64,000 nt of DNA. Origin: Phymorhynchus buccinoides (taxonomy: Eukaryota; Mollusca; Gastropoda; Neogastropoda; Raphitomidae). The stretch is taken from the NCBI GenBank assembly GCA_017654935.2, contig CM065693.1:13560326-13624325 (forward strand), given 5' to 3'. The notes beneath the pieces were generated by a model that was given only the letters and a program-made list of their open reading frames with translations, searched no databases and was not told the origin of the DNA. A program made the translations under genes and the position numbers. This document shows positions 1-10,765 of the stretch, piece by piece; within the stretch, counting starts at the first letter, position 1, and each line of letters begins with the position of its first letter.

Positions 1-360
<360 letters not shown>

Positions 361-475
361 CTAAAATGGCTACCACGAAAACAATACTCATGATAAATTG
401 GGATTCTGAAATGTTATAACATTTAAGTTATAAATGTGTCTGTTTCAGACCGGAGGACGTTAAACAGATTTTTCT

Positions 476-755
476 TCTGGAAGTTCTGTGCTTGTAACTT
501 CCTCTAATCTGTCACTCAAAGACTCAGCCTTTTCACTTTGCTTATTGTCATCTATCTTTCTGCCTTACCGGTCCATTCTCCTGCCTTTGTTTTCAAGAAA
601 CACTTACAAACATTTTCTCCAGCCGAAGATGGACATGGTGGGCTGAACTATTTCTTAGTTAGGCACATAACGGCAGCATGATGCATCTGTGCTCCTAATT
701 GACAGGAAACGTTTCTGAGTGATCGATGAAGAAAAAGAAAGAACAAATATTCACA
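476..755 (+). repeat. GAA-tailed dispersed repeat, 5'-truncated copy
   Basis: It starts near CTTCTGGAAGTTCTGTGC and runs through AGTTAGGCACATAACGGCAG to an A/G-rich GAAGAAAAAG tail. Related copies are at about 10440-10765, 18649-18959, 22660-22795, 59052-59393, 59873-60196 and 63886-64000 (minus). The tail and the variable 5' ends suggest a retroposed element; no coding frame is visible. Confidence 0.75.
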
Positions 756-1623
756 GCATGAAAAAAAAAAACACCCAAAAAGCAATAAGAAAACTAGTCA
801 AGTCAGACATTACTGAAGTATGTGCACACATATTAAAAATTTACAGGAATAAAAATGTTTTGCCATATTTTACAATGTATCAATTTACATGAGAATTCTT
901 AATGTTAAAAAGAAATCAGTTTCAATGCAGGATTAAAAAAACCACAGCACCGTCAGAATTAATTTTGATGCATATGTGTGTCTTTGATGCCAAAACAATT
1001 TGCAATCTGGCCCACTGGTTTTTAGACCAGTGCATCACAAAACAGCAAGTTTTCACCTGAAAATGCAGTTTATAAATTATAGAAACAGACCCCCGCCCCC
1101 CCCCCCCCCCCCCCCCCCCCCCCCCTGTAAAAAAAGCCTGTAGCCCCCTCAAAATCTAGACATTTATTTATTTATTCAGAAAACTTATTTAGCGCATTAC
1201 CTTAACTCAATCGCATCGCCATGATTTTGACTCACAAATCACTCCAGCCATACACACAAACAAAACATGCATAAACAAAAGGAGAAATGAAAGAAGATTA
1301 CGGGTTTTTACTTCAGGTTTAGACATAAGGAAGTGGTAGATCAGTCTTTTTTCATATATAGACTTTATATATAAAAACTCTCCACACCGATTGGTTTCCC
1401 CACAACAAAAGCAAAGTCAGAGGCAAAATTGTGGTCTAAGGGAGCGAAGCGAGTTTAGAAGTGACCAAGGTATGGTGTGCACGCAGATTTACTTCCCTTG
1501 AAGCAAATGCATCAAACTGACAGCTATCTATTAATTCCGGACATATATGGCTGGAACGACTTGAATGAGTTAAAGCTCAATTTCACCCTATGATTCTGAC
1601 CCCTTGGTATTGATAACAGAATG
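756..1623. other. ZFR intron, no recognised feature
   Basis: AT-rich intron sequence with a poly-C run at about 1088-1125. I see no exon, no inverted-repeat element and no RNA gene here. Confidence 0.6.
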
Positions 1624-1780
1624 AACCCCTTCACTGCCTGCCCCTTGTCTACTATGGAGTGTGTGATGATGTCATAACTTTTGGCGTCATAGCCCTGGAA
1701 TGATGGTTTTTGGTTTAGACAAGTCAGGAAAGATATATCTCTAGACCATTTTCTCTCAGATTAAGTGAAACAAATCTCTT

Positions 1781-2222
1781 TTAACTCTTTCACTGCCGAT
1801 GTCGCATTTATGCACCACAATAGTTTAACACCCATGTCACTAAAAGGCATCCAATCTGGGCCTGTTATCCAAAGATCATGTTTTCTTAATTTTAGGAGGT
1901 AAGGATAGGCCTAATGTTATGCATGTCACAGAGGAATCCCCAATATTGCAGATAAGTGATTTTTTCTCTACCCAGTTAAGTTTAACGGTATTATTTGGCT
2001 GAAAAATGCAGACCTGTTTACCCCCTACACAAGTCTTGAGTAGTCTGAATAGCTGAAATGAGTAGTTTTGGCTCAAAATGTGTAGCTTTATTCATTAAAC
2101 AATCAAACAATGTAATTAGAGCATTATTTTCAATTTTGAAGAGTAGTAGAGGTCCAAATTGAGTAGAATACTACTCGAAAAGAGTAAACAGGTCTGAAAA
2201 TGGCTGGCGGCGAAAGGGTTAA
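1781..2222 (+). mobile_element. TTAA-flanked MITE, piggyBac-like family A, copy 1
   Basis: TTAA at 1781-1784 and 2219-2222 bounds an element whose ends read CTCTTTCACTGCC and GGCGGCGAAAGGG. The TTAA target and CCCTTTC-type terminal repeat are typical of piggyBac-derived non-autonomous elements. The interior matches the copies at 19425-19888, 20511-20757, 23291-23534 and 23782-24026. It has no coding frame and is itself split by the element at 2009-2196. Confidence 0.8.
2009..2196 (+). mobile_element. MITE family B (CAGACCTGTTTAC termini), nested in family A
   Basis: Terminal inverted repeats CAGACCTGTTTAC and GTAAACAGGTCTG are flanked by AAAATG on both sides. This is a 6-bp duplication of the host sequence, which reads GAAAAATGGCTGG in uninterrupted family A copies. 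Other copies are at 17911-18119 and 54560-54769 (inverse). The CAG terminus and short duplication suggest a hAT-like origin, which is inferred. Confidence 0.85.
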
Positions 2223-2308
2223 ACTTCGTCATTAGAAAATCGGTAATTTCTCAGTTTTCCTCTGGCAGTGAAGGGGTTAACGATGACTGTGAACATGTGG
2301 ATGGTTAC

Positions 2309-2414
2309 CTCTTCCGGTGCCATGTAAGAAGACTCAGGTTCTGCAACCCCCTTCTGGCCGAGCGGGAGCCGACCCGTCTGCTTTTCACCTTCCAAAGGCG
2401 CGTCTTCCTCCATC
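2309..2414 (-). CDS. ZFR: candidate ZFR linker exon
   Basis: An open 106-nt segment lies between a good acceptor (TTGATTCCAG before 2414) and donor (GAAGAG/GTAACC after 2309). It encodes an acidic, low-complexity peptide that includes MEEDAPLEGEKQTGRLPLG and AEPESSYMAPEE. I do not recognise this sequence in ZFR proteins. The support is splice phase: the upstream exon 6165-6265 leaves one base short of a codon, this segment supplies that base, and it ends in phase 0 as required by the exon at 158-306. It occupies the position where other ZFR proteins carry an Arg/Glu-rich linker. It could be a chance open segment. Confidence 0.5.
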
Positions 2415-2464
2415 CTGGAATCAAGTGAATCAGTTGGTCATGTATTTGCCACAGTTAGAAAACC

Positions 2465-2670
2465 CGGTAAAGGTAAAGATGTGCCAGCCCCCCTGCATTT
2501 CTCGGTTAATTGCAATTTTCCGTTTTTGCCTTTCTTACCAAACATAAAGCTGTATTTTATTAACCTTTTTAGCTCACTTTTTGGAATACTAACCCTAGCC
2601 CTAACCCTAAAACGGGAAAATGGAATTAACCGAGAAATGGAGGGGGGGTGGCACATCTTGACCCTTACTG
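2465..2670. mobile_element. foldback MITE family H, short copy
   Basis: The ends are long inverted repeats: CGGTAAAGGTAAAGATGTGCC with a C run and CTCGGTTAATT, then the inverse ending GGCACATCTTGACCCTTAC. The interior has the telomere-like string CCCTAGCCCTAACCCTAA. A longer copy is at 56695-57072. Confidence 0.8.
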
Positions 2671-2725
2671 AAAACCCTTTCTCGCAGTGTGAAAACAAAA
2701 CTGCTTAAACACAATGAAGCTAGTA

Positions 2726-2882
2726 CAGTGGAACCTCCCTTATAAGACCTCCCATTATAAGACTCCCTCCCATATAAGACCTACTTCTATGAGACATTGC
2801 CCTTATTTGTAAGTATTAAAATTACCTCCCTTATAAGACATTTTGGATGATTTTTGAAGGTCTTATAAGGGAGGTACCACTG
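2726..2882. mobile_element. TA-flanked MITE family E, copy 1 (mariner-like)
   Basis: Inverted ends CAGTGGAACCTCCCTTATAA and TTATAAGGGAGGTACCACTG are flanked by TA on both sides (2724-2725 and 2883-2884). TA duplication is the signature of Tc1/mariner-type insertion. Related copies are at 11461-11738 and about 17104-17691. No transposase frame. Confidence 0.85.
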
Positions 2883-2892
2883 TACCGTATAT

Positions 2893-3272
2893 GGTATTTT
2901 GCATATTCTAGTCACAGAGACTTATCTCTGTGAAATTCGGGCTGCTCTCCCCTGGAGAGCGTGTCACTGCAAGTGCGGCGCCTACCCAATTACAAAAATT
3001 GTGGGGGGGCGGCACAGGGTAAGGGTGTGTGTGCACACTTGAAAAACTTAGCTATCAATTTGGCCATACCAGGCAGCGGGATTTCTCCCTGCTCTTACCG
3101 ACTTTCAACTGCCATGAGATTCTTACGTGCGCAAAGCGCACGGGTCAGACTAACTTTTCCTGTCAAACTAGAAAGAAAGGGCGAGGCCGGGATTCGAACC
3201 CGGGTCACTCACGCTGCAGTCACGCATTACATTTGACAGGCGAACGTCTTAACCACTCTGTCATCTTTCTCC
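2893..3272 (-). mobile_element. tRNA-derived SINE family 1, copy a
   Basis: On the minus strand a tRNA-like head has a B box GGTTCGAATCC-type (seen on plus as GGATTCGAACCC) and an A-box region near AGAGTGGTTAAGACG. A unique body follows, ending in GAATTTCACAGAGATAAG and TGACTAGAATATGC. Full plus-strand copy at 62628-63050; truncated copy at 15958-16305. Confidence 0.8.
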
Positions 3273-3278
3273 CGACAG

Positions 3279-3430
3279 TATTTTACGGACTATAAGGCGA
3301 TACTTTTTTCCTAGACTGAGATCCCTACAACTTATAATGTGACTGATAATACAGTAAGGAAATAGAGTAACAAAATCTGAATTTTGAGTCAAATTTGGGG
3401 GGTGCGCCTTATAATCCGTAAAATACGGTA
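3279..3430. mobile_element. MITE family G (TATTTTACGGACTATAAGGCG termini), copy 1
   Basis: The left end TATTTTACGGACTATAAGG and the right end CCTTATAATCCGTAAAATA are inverted repeats. A second copy at 19303-19916 carries nested insertions, and an isolated right end lies at about 4425-4500. Confidence 0.8.
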
Positions 3431-3436
3431 ATATTT

Positions 3437-3560
3437 TTTACATTCTTTTGTTTCTATTGATGGTTTATCAATTTATTAATAACTTATTCATTATTGTAAG
3501 CGCTTAGGGCTTATTTAAGATTAAGCGCTAGAAATGCTCATTATTATTATTATCATCATA
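3437..3560 (-). repeat. dispersed AAGCGCTTA-type tail repeat
   Basis: Contains ATTGTAAGCGCTTAGGGC and ends in (ATT)n. The inverse copy is at about 60190-60305, and related GCGCTATATAAATGATT plus (ATT)n tails occur at 52860-52932. Probably the 3' end of a non-LTR element. Confidence 0.6.
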
Positions 3561-3599
3561 TAGTAAAAAGCCAAGTGTCCGTGTGTGTGTGTGTGTGTG

Positions 3600-4400
3600 T
3601 GTGTCTGTCTGAAACACAAAACGGGCCTTATAACTCTGCCGTTTTTCGACCGAATCGCTTCAAATTTGCTGTGAGCCCTAACGGGGTGATGGCAATGGCA
3701 ACCAAGGCGGCCGTGTCATTTGCGCAGTTTTGCAAATGCGCGAAACGCGCATCCGCCGGCCTTTCGGCGCCCGCATCTCCGGTATTTCTGGACCGATTGC
3801 CTTCAAATTTGGCAGATATATGACCGGGGACGGTGACGATCAATGTGCCAAACCGGAAGCGAATCAATTACTTAGGCGCATAACAGCAGCATGATGCAAA
3901 ACGGGTCTTATAACTCCGCCAGTTTTCAACCGAATCGCGTCAAATTTGCTGTCAGGCTTGCTGTCACCGGGGCAAAGCCTGGCAGCAAATTTGAAGAAAA
4001 TCGGGAGAGCACGTCACTCTCAGAGCAGCGCCAACGGGAAACGGGGCCTTATAACTCTGCCGTTTCTTAACCAAATCGCTTCAAATTTGCTGTACTCAGC
4101 GTTACCAGTACTGGGCGTTACCGTTGCTAGGGAGAGCGCATCATTCTCAGAGCAGCACCAACGCGAAACGGGGCCTTATAACTCCGCCTTTTCTTATCCG
4201 AATCGTTTCAAATTTGCTGTACTCAGCGTTACCACTACTTGGCATCACATCACTCTCAGAGCAGCGTCTATGGGAAACGGGGCCTTATAACTCCACCCTT
4301 TCTTAACGAAATCGCTTCAAATTTGCTGTACTCAGTGTTACCAGTACTTGGCATTACCGTTACTAGGCGTTACTGGTACTCGGCGTTGCGCTAGTTAATA
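3600..4400. repeat. diverged tandem repeat, about 120-140 bp unit
   Basis: The block GGGCCTTATAACTC(T/C)GCC...CTTCAAATTTGCTGT recurs near 3622, 3902, 4046, 4173 and 4279, often followed by ACTCAGCGTTACCAGTACT and preceded by TCTCAGAGCAGCGCC. Unit edges vary, and a fragment of the GAA-tailed repeat (CTTAGGCGCATAACAGCAGC) sits at about 3870. No gene is supported here. Confidence 0.7.
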
Positions 4401-4424
4401 ATAAAAATAGTAAAAAAAGTGTAA

Positions 4425-4500
4425 TAACAAAATCTTAAATTCGGGTAAAATTTGGGGGGGGGGGGGGGGGGGGGGTGCCTTATAGTCCGAAAAAAAACGC
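4425..4500. repeat. solo right end of MITE family G with poly-G run
   Basis: GGTAAAATTTGGGG... followed by TGCCTTATAGTCCGAAAAA resembles the right end of 3279-3430. The G run at 4455-4475 is expanded. Confidence 0.55.
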
Positions 4501-4898
4501 AGTACTGCCTTGCCTCTTAGCCAGTTGGAGAAGATAATCTGTTGAGAATAGCAGTCCATACCAGCTCATTTCTATTACTAAGTTACCTCGCCTTGGCATG
4601 AGGCTGTGTCAGACCAGTTGACATAAGACTTGTCTATGTAAATTGAAAATTGATTTTTTAATGTAATCTGATTGTAAATTTGTTATTTTATTATGTATAT
4701 GTATTTTATTTATATTTAGCTTAATATGTACATATTTCTTAGTGTGCTCATGTGTATGTGTGTGTAAGAATGTGAAGGATAGTGTGGAGGTATGTAAGCG
4801 GTTGTTTTTAATATGAATGATTTTAGGGCAATTGTAAAGCGCTTAGACTAAGTTAGAGCTTAAAGGTGAAGCGCTATGTACATTTTCTTAAATAAATA
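4501..4898. other. ZFR intron, AT-rich, no gene seen
   Basis: AT-rich sequence with an AAGCGCTTAG/GAAGCGCTATG pair and AAATAAATAAATAA near 4830-4900, resembling the tail of the dispersed repeat at 3437-3560. Nothing else recognised. Confidence 0.5.
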
Positions 4899-5157
4899 AA
4901 TAAGCTAGAACATCAAAATGTTGCTACGTTCTGCATGTTTGTGCGGGGGATTGTCTTAAGCCATGACAAGCTCCTAGCATAACATCATCCGTCTAAAATC
5001 CTCCGAAAATCAGAGTGTGGCTGCCCACGAGGCGAGGTAATAAAAAACAGTCACACATGTAATGTTCTCATCCCTAGCTGGTGCATTTGTGCCAGTGTTC
5101 AAGTGCTTTGGCTGTTGGGATGGTCCCTGGAGTCTTTAAGCCAGGGTACAACAACAA
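4899..5157 (+). repeat. dispersed repeat T, copy 1
   Basis: Contains AAGCCATGACAAGCTCCTAG, AATGTTCTCATCCCTAGCTG and TCTTTAAGCCAGGGTACAAC. The inverse copy is at 18975-19262 and a partial copy is in the RPL17 intron at 51391-51605. No coding frame. The 33-bp minisatellite starts at its end. Confidence 0.75.
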
Positions 5158-5853
5158 GTGTATCCACTTATGAACAAAAGCATAGGTGTAGTGTATCCAC
5201 TTATGAACAAAAGCATAGGTGTAGTGTATCCCCTTATGAACAAAAGCATAGGTGTAGTGTATCCACTTATGAACAAAAGCATAGGTGTAGTATATCCACT
5301 TATGAACAAAAGCATAGGTGTAGTGTATCCCCTTATGAACAAAAGCATAGATGTAGTGTATCCACTTATGAACAAAAGCATAGGTGTAGTGTATCCACTT
5401 ATGAACAAAAGCATAGGTGTAGTGTATCCCCTTATGAACAAAAGCATAGATGTAGTGTATCCACTATGAACAAAAGCATAGATGTAGTGTATCCCCTTAT
5501 GAACAAAAGCATAGGTGTAGTGTATCCACTTATGAACAAAAGCATAGGTGTAGTGTATCCCCTTATGAACAAAAGCATAGATGTAGTGTATCCCCTTATG
5601 AACAAAAGCATAGGTGTAGTGTATCCACTTGTGAACAAAAGCATAGGTGTAGTGTATCCACTTGTGAACAAAAGCATAGGTGTAGTGTATCCACTTATGA
5701 ACAAAAGCATAGGTGTAGTGTATCCCCTTATGAACAAAAGCATAGATGTAGTGTATCCACTATGAACAAAAGCATAGATGTAGTGTATCCCCTTATGAAC
5801 AAAAGCATAGGTGTAGTGTATCCACTTATGAACAAAAGCATAGGTGTAGTGTA
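5158..5853 (+). repeat. 33-bp minisatellite, about 21 units
   Basis: Near-identical units built on TATCCACTTATGAACAAAAG plus CATAGGTGTAGTG. Variants alternate ACTTATG/CCTTATG and GGTG/GATG. Because 33 is divisible by 3, all frames stay open over long stretches; the frames are not genes. It lies in the ZFR intron between exons 2309-2414 and 6165-6265. Confidence 0.95.
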
Positions 5854-6164
5854 AAGTCCATGTCTGAAATCAAATAAAAACTTATTCAAACCAAAGCAGT
5901 TTAAAATTTATGGAGATCTTTATGATCTCTGTTCATTGAAATTTGAACATCTGAATCTAGTGACGCTGCGCTGTCCCTCCCGACACTCACACAGTGCTGT
6001 GCATTGCGGTAGAAAGAAAAACAAACAGAAAAATTAAAAAAAGCTCTCCCCAGCGTTTCATGGCTCCATTCAGGCCAATCTGGCGACCATAACGGCCCCC
6101 AAGGACAAGCCCCGACCGGCACAGCCCCAGCCATCATTGTCACTTCCTGCATAACTGCACAGAC

Positions 6165-6265
6165 CTGATCTGGGTTATGGGCGGTTCCTTCCGCTTCGGT
6201 TGAGTGTCCTCCTTGCGCTGCTTCCCACCTGGCTTCTCCACCTGGAAGCTGGGGTCCACCTTTTT
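6165..6265 (-). CDS. ZFR: ZFR exon after zinc finger 3
   Basis: The exon starts after a TGTGCACAG acceptor and encodes KKVDPSFQVEKPGG, continuing QRKEDTQPKRKEPPITQI. Joined in phase 0 to the upstream exon ending HRQQYK it gives YKKKVDPSFQVE, matching the conserved YKKKVNPDLQVE of ZFR. After that point the match stops: the expected Arg/Glu-rich helical linker (RARKIQEEK-type) is not seen. The donor used here is CAGATCAG/GTCTGTG at 6165, whose phase fits exon 2309-2414. An alternative donor CCAG/GTGGGA after 6229 would make a 37-nt exon. The upstream junction is secure, the downstream end less so. Confidence 0.75.
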
Positions 6266-6357
6266 CTGTGCACACATCAACATGCACGCATGTACACATA
6301 CACACCATGACACGTACACACACACACACGTGCGCACACAGGATGAAAAAAAGTTGT

Positions 6358-6421
6358 CAAGCTTACTCCTTTATCCTCAATAAAGATCATTTTGACTTGA
6401 CTTGACTTGACTTGACTTGAC
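6358..6421 (+). repeat. AATAAAGATCAT repeat end with (TTGAC)n
   Basis: CAAGCTTACTCCTTTATCC, then CAATAAAGATCATTTTGAC and four TTGAC repeats. The same AATAAAGATCAT segment recurs twice at 60901-61035 beside AAGTCAAGTCAAG. CA-rich microsatellite surrounds it (6300-6500). Confidence 0.65.
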
Positions 6422-7010
6422 ACACACCCCTTATACAGTTTCAATGCATACACACACACACATCCGCGCGTGCGTGCACACACACACACACACAGAGTTT
6501 TAATGCACACTTCACCAAACCCACATATTGTTTATTTCAACAATTAAATTGTCAACAAAACTCAACATTGAAACTACAGTGGAGTACACTTAACACGAAG
6601 CCGGATTAGATGAAATATCAGTTAACGCACAAAAACCTGTTTGAACGGAAGAAAGGCTTCTTTGTGACTGATAAAAAAAGATTGTTTTTCACACAAAAAA
6701 TTTTCTCAGCACAATACGAAATAAGGTTAACACACACACAAAAACTTGGTCCAATTGTTATTTATCAGAGTTTGTACTGATAGCATAAAATGGAGGCGGC
6801 AAATATTTCATTACAAACTTTGCAAAATCCATCATGAACCTCATCTACTGCACCTTGTGTGATGTGCTAGTCAGGAAGTCAGAAGTCGAAAGGTATGGAA
6901 TGCGCATTCTCAAGTCCTACAGTTTGTCGTCTGCAAAGGTACTCTGCTCGTTCAGCTGCCGAACTTCAGTTTCGAATTTGCTCTCAAAATACAGTTCACA
7001 TTGAAAGACT

Positions 7011-7230
7011 ATTATTGGCCACTGCAACAACCATGTTTTGCTAGAGTGAATGCCCTTGGTAGATGCTTGAGTACTGACCAAACAAGGGAATAACTCTCAC
7101 CAATAACCCTATTTGAGGCTACTAAATGGCTGCCTTTCACAAGAGTGAATACCCTTTTCAGTACTGACCAACAAGGGATTCACTCTCACTGTCAAGGCTG
7201 TTAATAACCCTAGTTGCAGTGGCCAATAAA
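7011..7230. mobile_element. MITE with TATTGGCCACTGCAAC termini
   Basis: ATTATTGGCCACTGCAAC at 7012 and GTTGCAGTGGCCAATAAA ending 7230 are inverted repeats. The interior has two imperfect copies of AGAGTGAATNCCCTT and CAGTACTGACCAAACAAGGG. Class unknown, no coding frame. Confidence 0.7.
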
Positions 7231-7686
7231 CAGTTTTAATGCAATTAGTTTGAGCCTTGAACATTTTATTCTCAGACTAAGCATAAGATTTTTGTTTCCG
7301 ATTGCAAGAGCGAACGAAGGCTGGGCAGTGAGTAGATAAGCGGTGGAGACACTTGTCTTCTTGAAGTTCTTCGTGACAAACACGGGCGTATCACTGAAAC
7401 GATCAATTTAAAACCGATTCTCATCTGCGGAAAAACTGGTCAATAATTGCCGATAAATTGCAGGTGAACATTACTGGAAGAAGAAGAAGACGAATTCAAA
7501 ACCGATTTTTTTAACAGGCCTAATTTGACATTGCATTTAGTTCTGCAAACGTTTAGCTGAACATCGTGCAGAGGCCTTGCAGTGCAGTTTGACACTCGAA
7601 CCAATGAGCGCTTTTGGTCTTCGATGAGTTGATGTGTCTGAGCCATTTCAAGTGCAAATCTTTAACGCACAGGTCACTGAAACTGC

Positions 7687-7720
<34 letters not shown>

Positions 7721-7724
7721 CTAC

Positions 7725-7864
7725 CTTGTACTGCTGTCGGTGGCGACGCCCTTTCAAGTGCAATTCCTTAGCGTGGATGTCGTTGAAAATGCACTCACAC
7801 AGGGTGCATGTGAAATTGACAAACTTGCCCGAGTCGTTGAGCACATCCTGGACAAACTCCTGGC
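7725..7864 (-). CDS. ZFR: ZFR exon, zinc finger 3
   Basis: Encodes [20 protein letters not shown], then the finger [20 protein letters not shown] and RRHRQQYK. This aligns with the third ZFR finger (CxxC...HxxxxxH, dsRNA-binding type) and its N-terminal flank GHDYVEEVRNDEGK. The acceptor is TGTGTGCAG before 7864 and the donor is TACAAG/GTAGGT after 7725. The exon is 140 nt: it needs one base from the preceding exon to complete Gly, and it ends in phase 0. A CT/CA microsatellite (7690-7720) follows the donor directly, and an insertion at 7890-8097 sits 25 bp upstream of the acceptor. Identity is secure. Confidence 0.92.
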
Positions 7865-7889
7865 CTGCACACAACATTTCAACATCCAC

Positions 7890-8097
7890 CAGTGTTCCCA
7901 GGGACCCCCATTTGGGGGTCTATGAAGCACTAAAATTCTAAAGGACCCTGTAAAAGAATGTGCAGGGGGTCCCAGGGATGCACTAGAAAAATTCTTTTTA
8001 GCATTCACAATGCCACTGGGACCCTCTATCCCGCCTCTATACTGTAAGTGAAGGAGTCCCTGGGACCCCTTGTTTTGTGGGATGATTGGGAACCCTG
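7890..8097. mobile_element. MITE family C (CAG-GTTCCCA termini), copy 1
   Basis: Ends CAGTGTTCCCAGGGACCCCC and GATTGGGAACCCTG are inverted, and ATCCAC is duplicated on both sides (7884-7889, 8098-8103). The second copy at 19608-19826 is in inverse orientation. The 5-6 bp duplication and CAG end suggest a hAT-like element. Confidence 0.82.
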
Positions 8098-8232
8098 ATC
8101 CACTGAGAAAGAAGCGACATAATCCCCAGGTGAATTATCTCATAAATTCCTGAAATGACGACGATGAAAATGGTGTTTTACGTCCTCTTGGTCTGAATCA
8201 GACACATATGGGACATTTATAAATACAAATAT

Positions 8233-8430
8233 GGCAGTACGAAACCAGTAAAGTCCCAATTTTTTTTATTAATACAGATAGGTGTAGTGGTAACCACGCC
8301 TCGGTTAAACCTCATCGGCTATGGAGGCAATGCCCGGAGGCAGTACGAAACCAGTAAAGTCCCAATTTTTTTTATTAATACAGATAGGTGTAGTGGTAAC
8401 CACGCCTCGGTTAAACCTCATCGGCTATGG
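8233..8430 (+). repeat. 106-bp tandem duplication
   Basis: Two near-identical copies start at 8233 and 8339 with GGCAGTACGAAACCAGTAAA, run through an AATTTTTTTTATT stretch and end near CCTCATCGGCTATGG. Flanking GTGTTTTACGTCCTC and GTGTTTAACGTCCTC motifs belong to a dispersed repeat also seen at 10345-10400 and 62090-62215. Confidence 0.8.
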
Positions 8431-8439
8431 CACCGCCAC

Positions 8440-9488
8440 AAGCATAGAGTAATTCCTGAAATGAGGAGGAATTTGGTGTTTAACGTCCTCACATAATCTT
8501 TGTCCTTGACAAAGTCTTTGAATCAGACAAAAACTTGGTTCAACATAGATTTGCTGGGATTTTTTCCTTCATTTTTTAACTCATTCCGGACGAATTACGA
8601 GTATACTCAGAACAGGAGAACGCCTGTCAGGGCCTACTTACTAGTATTTTCGGAACAGCGATTTTTTTAGTCCAAAACCTGTCTAAATGAGTAAATCCAT
8701 GTTATTGTTGTTTTTTTATCCAAACCACGTTTTTCGAGTTACATCCCTTCATCACTGTTCCAGCTTTCGGTTTACTTACGTTTGGAACATCTATCTTAAT
8801 TTGCAATATTACAAATGTAAAAATAATCAGCCCTACATGAGCCCAGTAATAAGGAGACTAATAATTCCGATATTAATGCAAGTAATCATGATTTCAAAGC
8901 GAAAAATAAACTTGGATCAATCAGTAATGTTGTCCAAACTGAATCGTTGACAGTGTGAGATTTGTTGCGCTTCTTATCTGTCATAACATTGTTTTTCTAG
9001 GCAGCCCCAGACCAGTAATGGAGTTTACCTAAGGCAGTGAAGTTCTGAAGGGGTTAAAAAAACGTTTCAAAATTTTTGAATGTTTCCATTCTTTAGCAAC
9101 ATATCCCATCTTCCTAAAGCGGTGGACGCATTTTTTAAATATGTGTGTGTGTATGTGTGTAAGGTGTGTGTGTGTGTGTGTGTGGAAGGTGTGTGTGTGT
9201 ATGTGTATGTGTGCGTGTGTGTGTGCGCGCGCGTGTGTGTGTGTGTCTGTTTCTGCTGTATTCCATTTATTACATGTGTGTGTTCGCTTTGTATTGTGTT
9301 TTTGTTTGAATGCGTTTTGAAAGCTAACGTGTGTGTGCGCTTTGATTTGATTTCTATTAAGATTCAACGCTGTATAAACACTGTATGTTGTTGTTGTTGT
9401 GTGTGTGAGGTGTGTGAGGTAGTATAGCATATCCATCCTCTTCTATCTGCCATCAATACCAGCACTGACTTTGCAACTGTTTTTCAGA
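8440..9488. other. ZFR intron, GT-rich, no gene seen
   Basis: Mostly AT-rich unique sequence, with a GT/GC microsatellite at 9140-9260 and a short GTTGTTG run near 9386. No exon or transposon recognised. Confidence 0.55.
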
Positions 9489-9639
9489 CCCTGTAATCAT
9501 GGGCGCGTCTTAGACAGTTAACACAGGGGTTAGTATGTAAATTAGGCTAAACAGCCAATGGTTTCGGGAGTTTAGTCTAATTTACACACTTGGACTAATC
9601 CCTGTTTTGATTGTCTAAGACGCACTCATAACTACAGGG
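9489..9639. mobile_element. foldback MITE with GCGTCTTAGAC arms
   Basis: The left arm CCCTGTAATCATGGGCGCG-TCTTAGAC pairs with GTCTAAGACGC-ACTCATAACTACAGGG. Inner arms GTAAATTAG and CTAATTTAC also pair. About 150 bp, no coding frame. Confidence 0.75.
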
Positions 9640-9949
9640 ACTAGATAACAAGATGCCATTCTTGAAGACTCTTTGAATCAGCTGTTTAAATTACTGATTT
9701 CAGGAGCATTCCTGAACTACTTTCTCCTATGCTCACTAATCTAAACACATTTTGACTTAGGCAACAATGTCAAGATCAACTTTGTTCAAATTTACATTCA
9801 ACTTTGCAGCCTGGACCAACCGGATATTCTACATGCTTTAACGGTCAAAGATATTTTACAAGTTTTTGAAGCAACAAAATGTAGATTCTTATTCATAATC
9901 TGAAGCTACAGAATCATACAATCAATCTTCAAGTGACAGGAAAGTGAAA

Positions 9950-10110
9950 CTTCAATAGGGCATTTGCCGCATGCTGACGACCTTGAATTCCACTGAGTTG
10001 AATTTAGAGAGTTGAATTAGAAATGTCAGCGTAACTCGGGCAGAACGAGCGTGGGCAAATTAGTAGTCTAGTATAGAGAACGAACACTCGTGGCAAATGC
10101 CCTATTGAAA
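9950..10110. mobile_element. MITE with TTCAATAGGGCATTTGCC termini
   Basis: TTCAATAGGGCATTTGCC and GGCAAATGCCCTATTGAA form perfect 18-bp inverted ends, with AGTGAA on both flanks. Class unknown. Confidence 0.8.
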
Positions 10111-10329
10111 GTGAATTATAAAAAACACACCATTTTTTACCATTATTTTCAATCATATTCCACTTCTTTAAAATCTGTTGTAAACTAAAAATACACTGAT
10201 CTACTCAAGAAATCGGCGTATAAAAAAAATACTGGTTTTTGTTGTTATTGTTTATTAGTTTTAAAATATAAGAAAAGTCCAAGAAAAAGCAAGAATGTGC
10301 GATGTGGTATTGTTGATGCTGTTGTTATT

Positions 10330-10765
10330 TGTTTGGAATGAAACTCCGTTTAATGTCCTCTGACCTGAAACAGGTATATGCGGGACATTTGTAACTATAA
10401 AGATAGTGGGACGATCCTGGAGGTACTGCAATACCAGGAAAGTTGCGACGTTTTTGAATAATTCCCCCCGTGGGGATACCAGGGGGTCTTTTGCACAAAT
10501 AGTTCCCCACCTTCTGGAAGTTCTGTGCTTGTAACTTCCTCTAATTCTGCCTTTTCCCTTTGATTACTGTCATCTGCTATTTTTCTGCCTTACTGGTTCA
10601 TTCTCCTGCCTTTTTTCTATAAATTCTTACAAAGATTTCTTCAGCCGAAGTCAGACATGCTGGGCCTAACTATTGCTTAGTTAGGCGCATAACAGCAGCA
10701 TGATGCATCTATGCTCATATGACAGAAAACTGTCTGAGCGAACGAAGAAGAAGAAGAAGAATCAA
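10330..10765 (+). repeat. GAA-tailed dispersed repeat, long copy
   Basis: A GTTTAATGTCCTC-type block (10345-10430) leads into CCCGTGGGGATACCAGGGGG, the GGAAGTTCTGTGC body, TTAGTTAGGCGCATAACAGC and a terminal (GAA)n at about 10745-10763. This copy shows both 5' modules joined. Confidence 0.75.

Larger units (their letters stand above)
1624..2280. mobile_element. piggyBac-like MITE (CCCCTTCACTGCC termini), interrupted
   Basis: The left end reads AACCCCTTCACTGCCTGCC. The right end reads GGCAGTGAAGGGGTTAA, the inverse. The interior is interrupted by the related element at 1781-2222. Other members of this subgroup are at 16866-17910 and 24708-25534, where both ends sit at TTAA. The left TTAA is decayed in this copy. 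Confidence 0.65.

Noticed and set aside
2580..2612. Interstitial telomere repeat (CCCTAA)n
   Set aside because: Only two or three degenerate units, and they lie inside foldback family H, whose other copy has the same motif.
5103..5765. 220-codon frame of 11-residue repeats
   Set aside because: Translation of the 33-bp minisatellite; equally open on the other strand, inside a ZFR intron.
5158..5853. CRISPR-like array of regular repeats
   Set aside because: Units are contiguous with no unique spacers, in a eukaryotic intron.
9029..9436. His/Thr-rich frames on both strands
   Set aside because: Translations of the GT/CA microsatellite.
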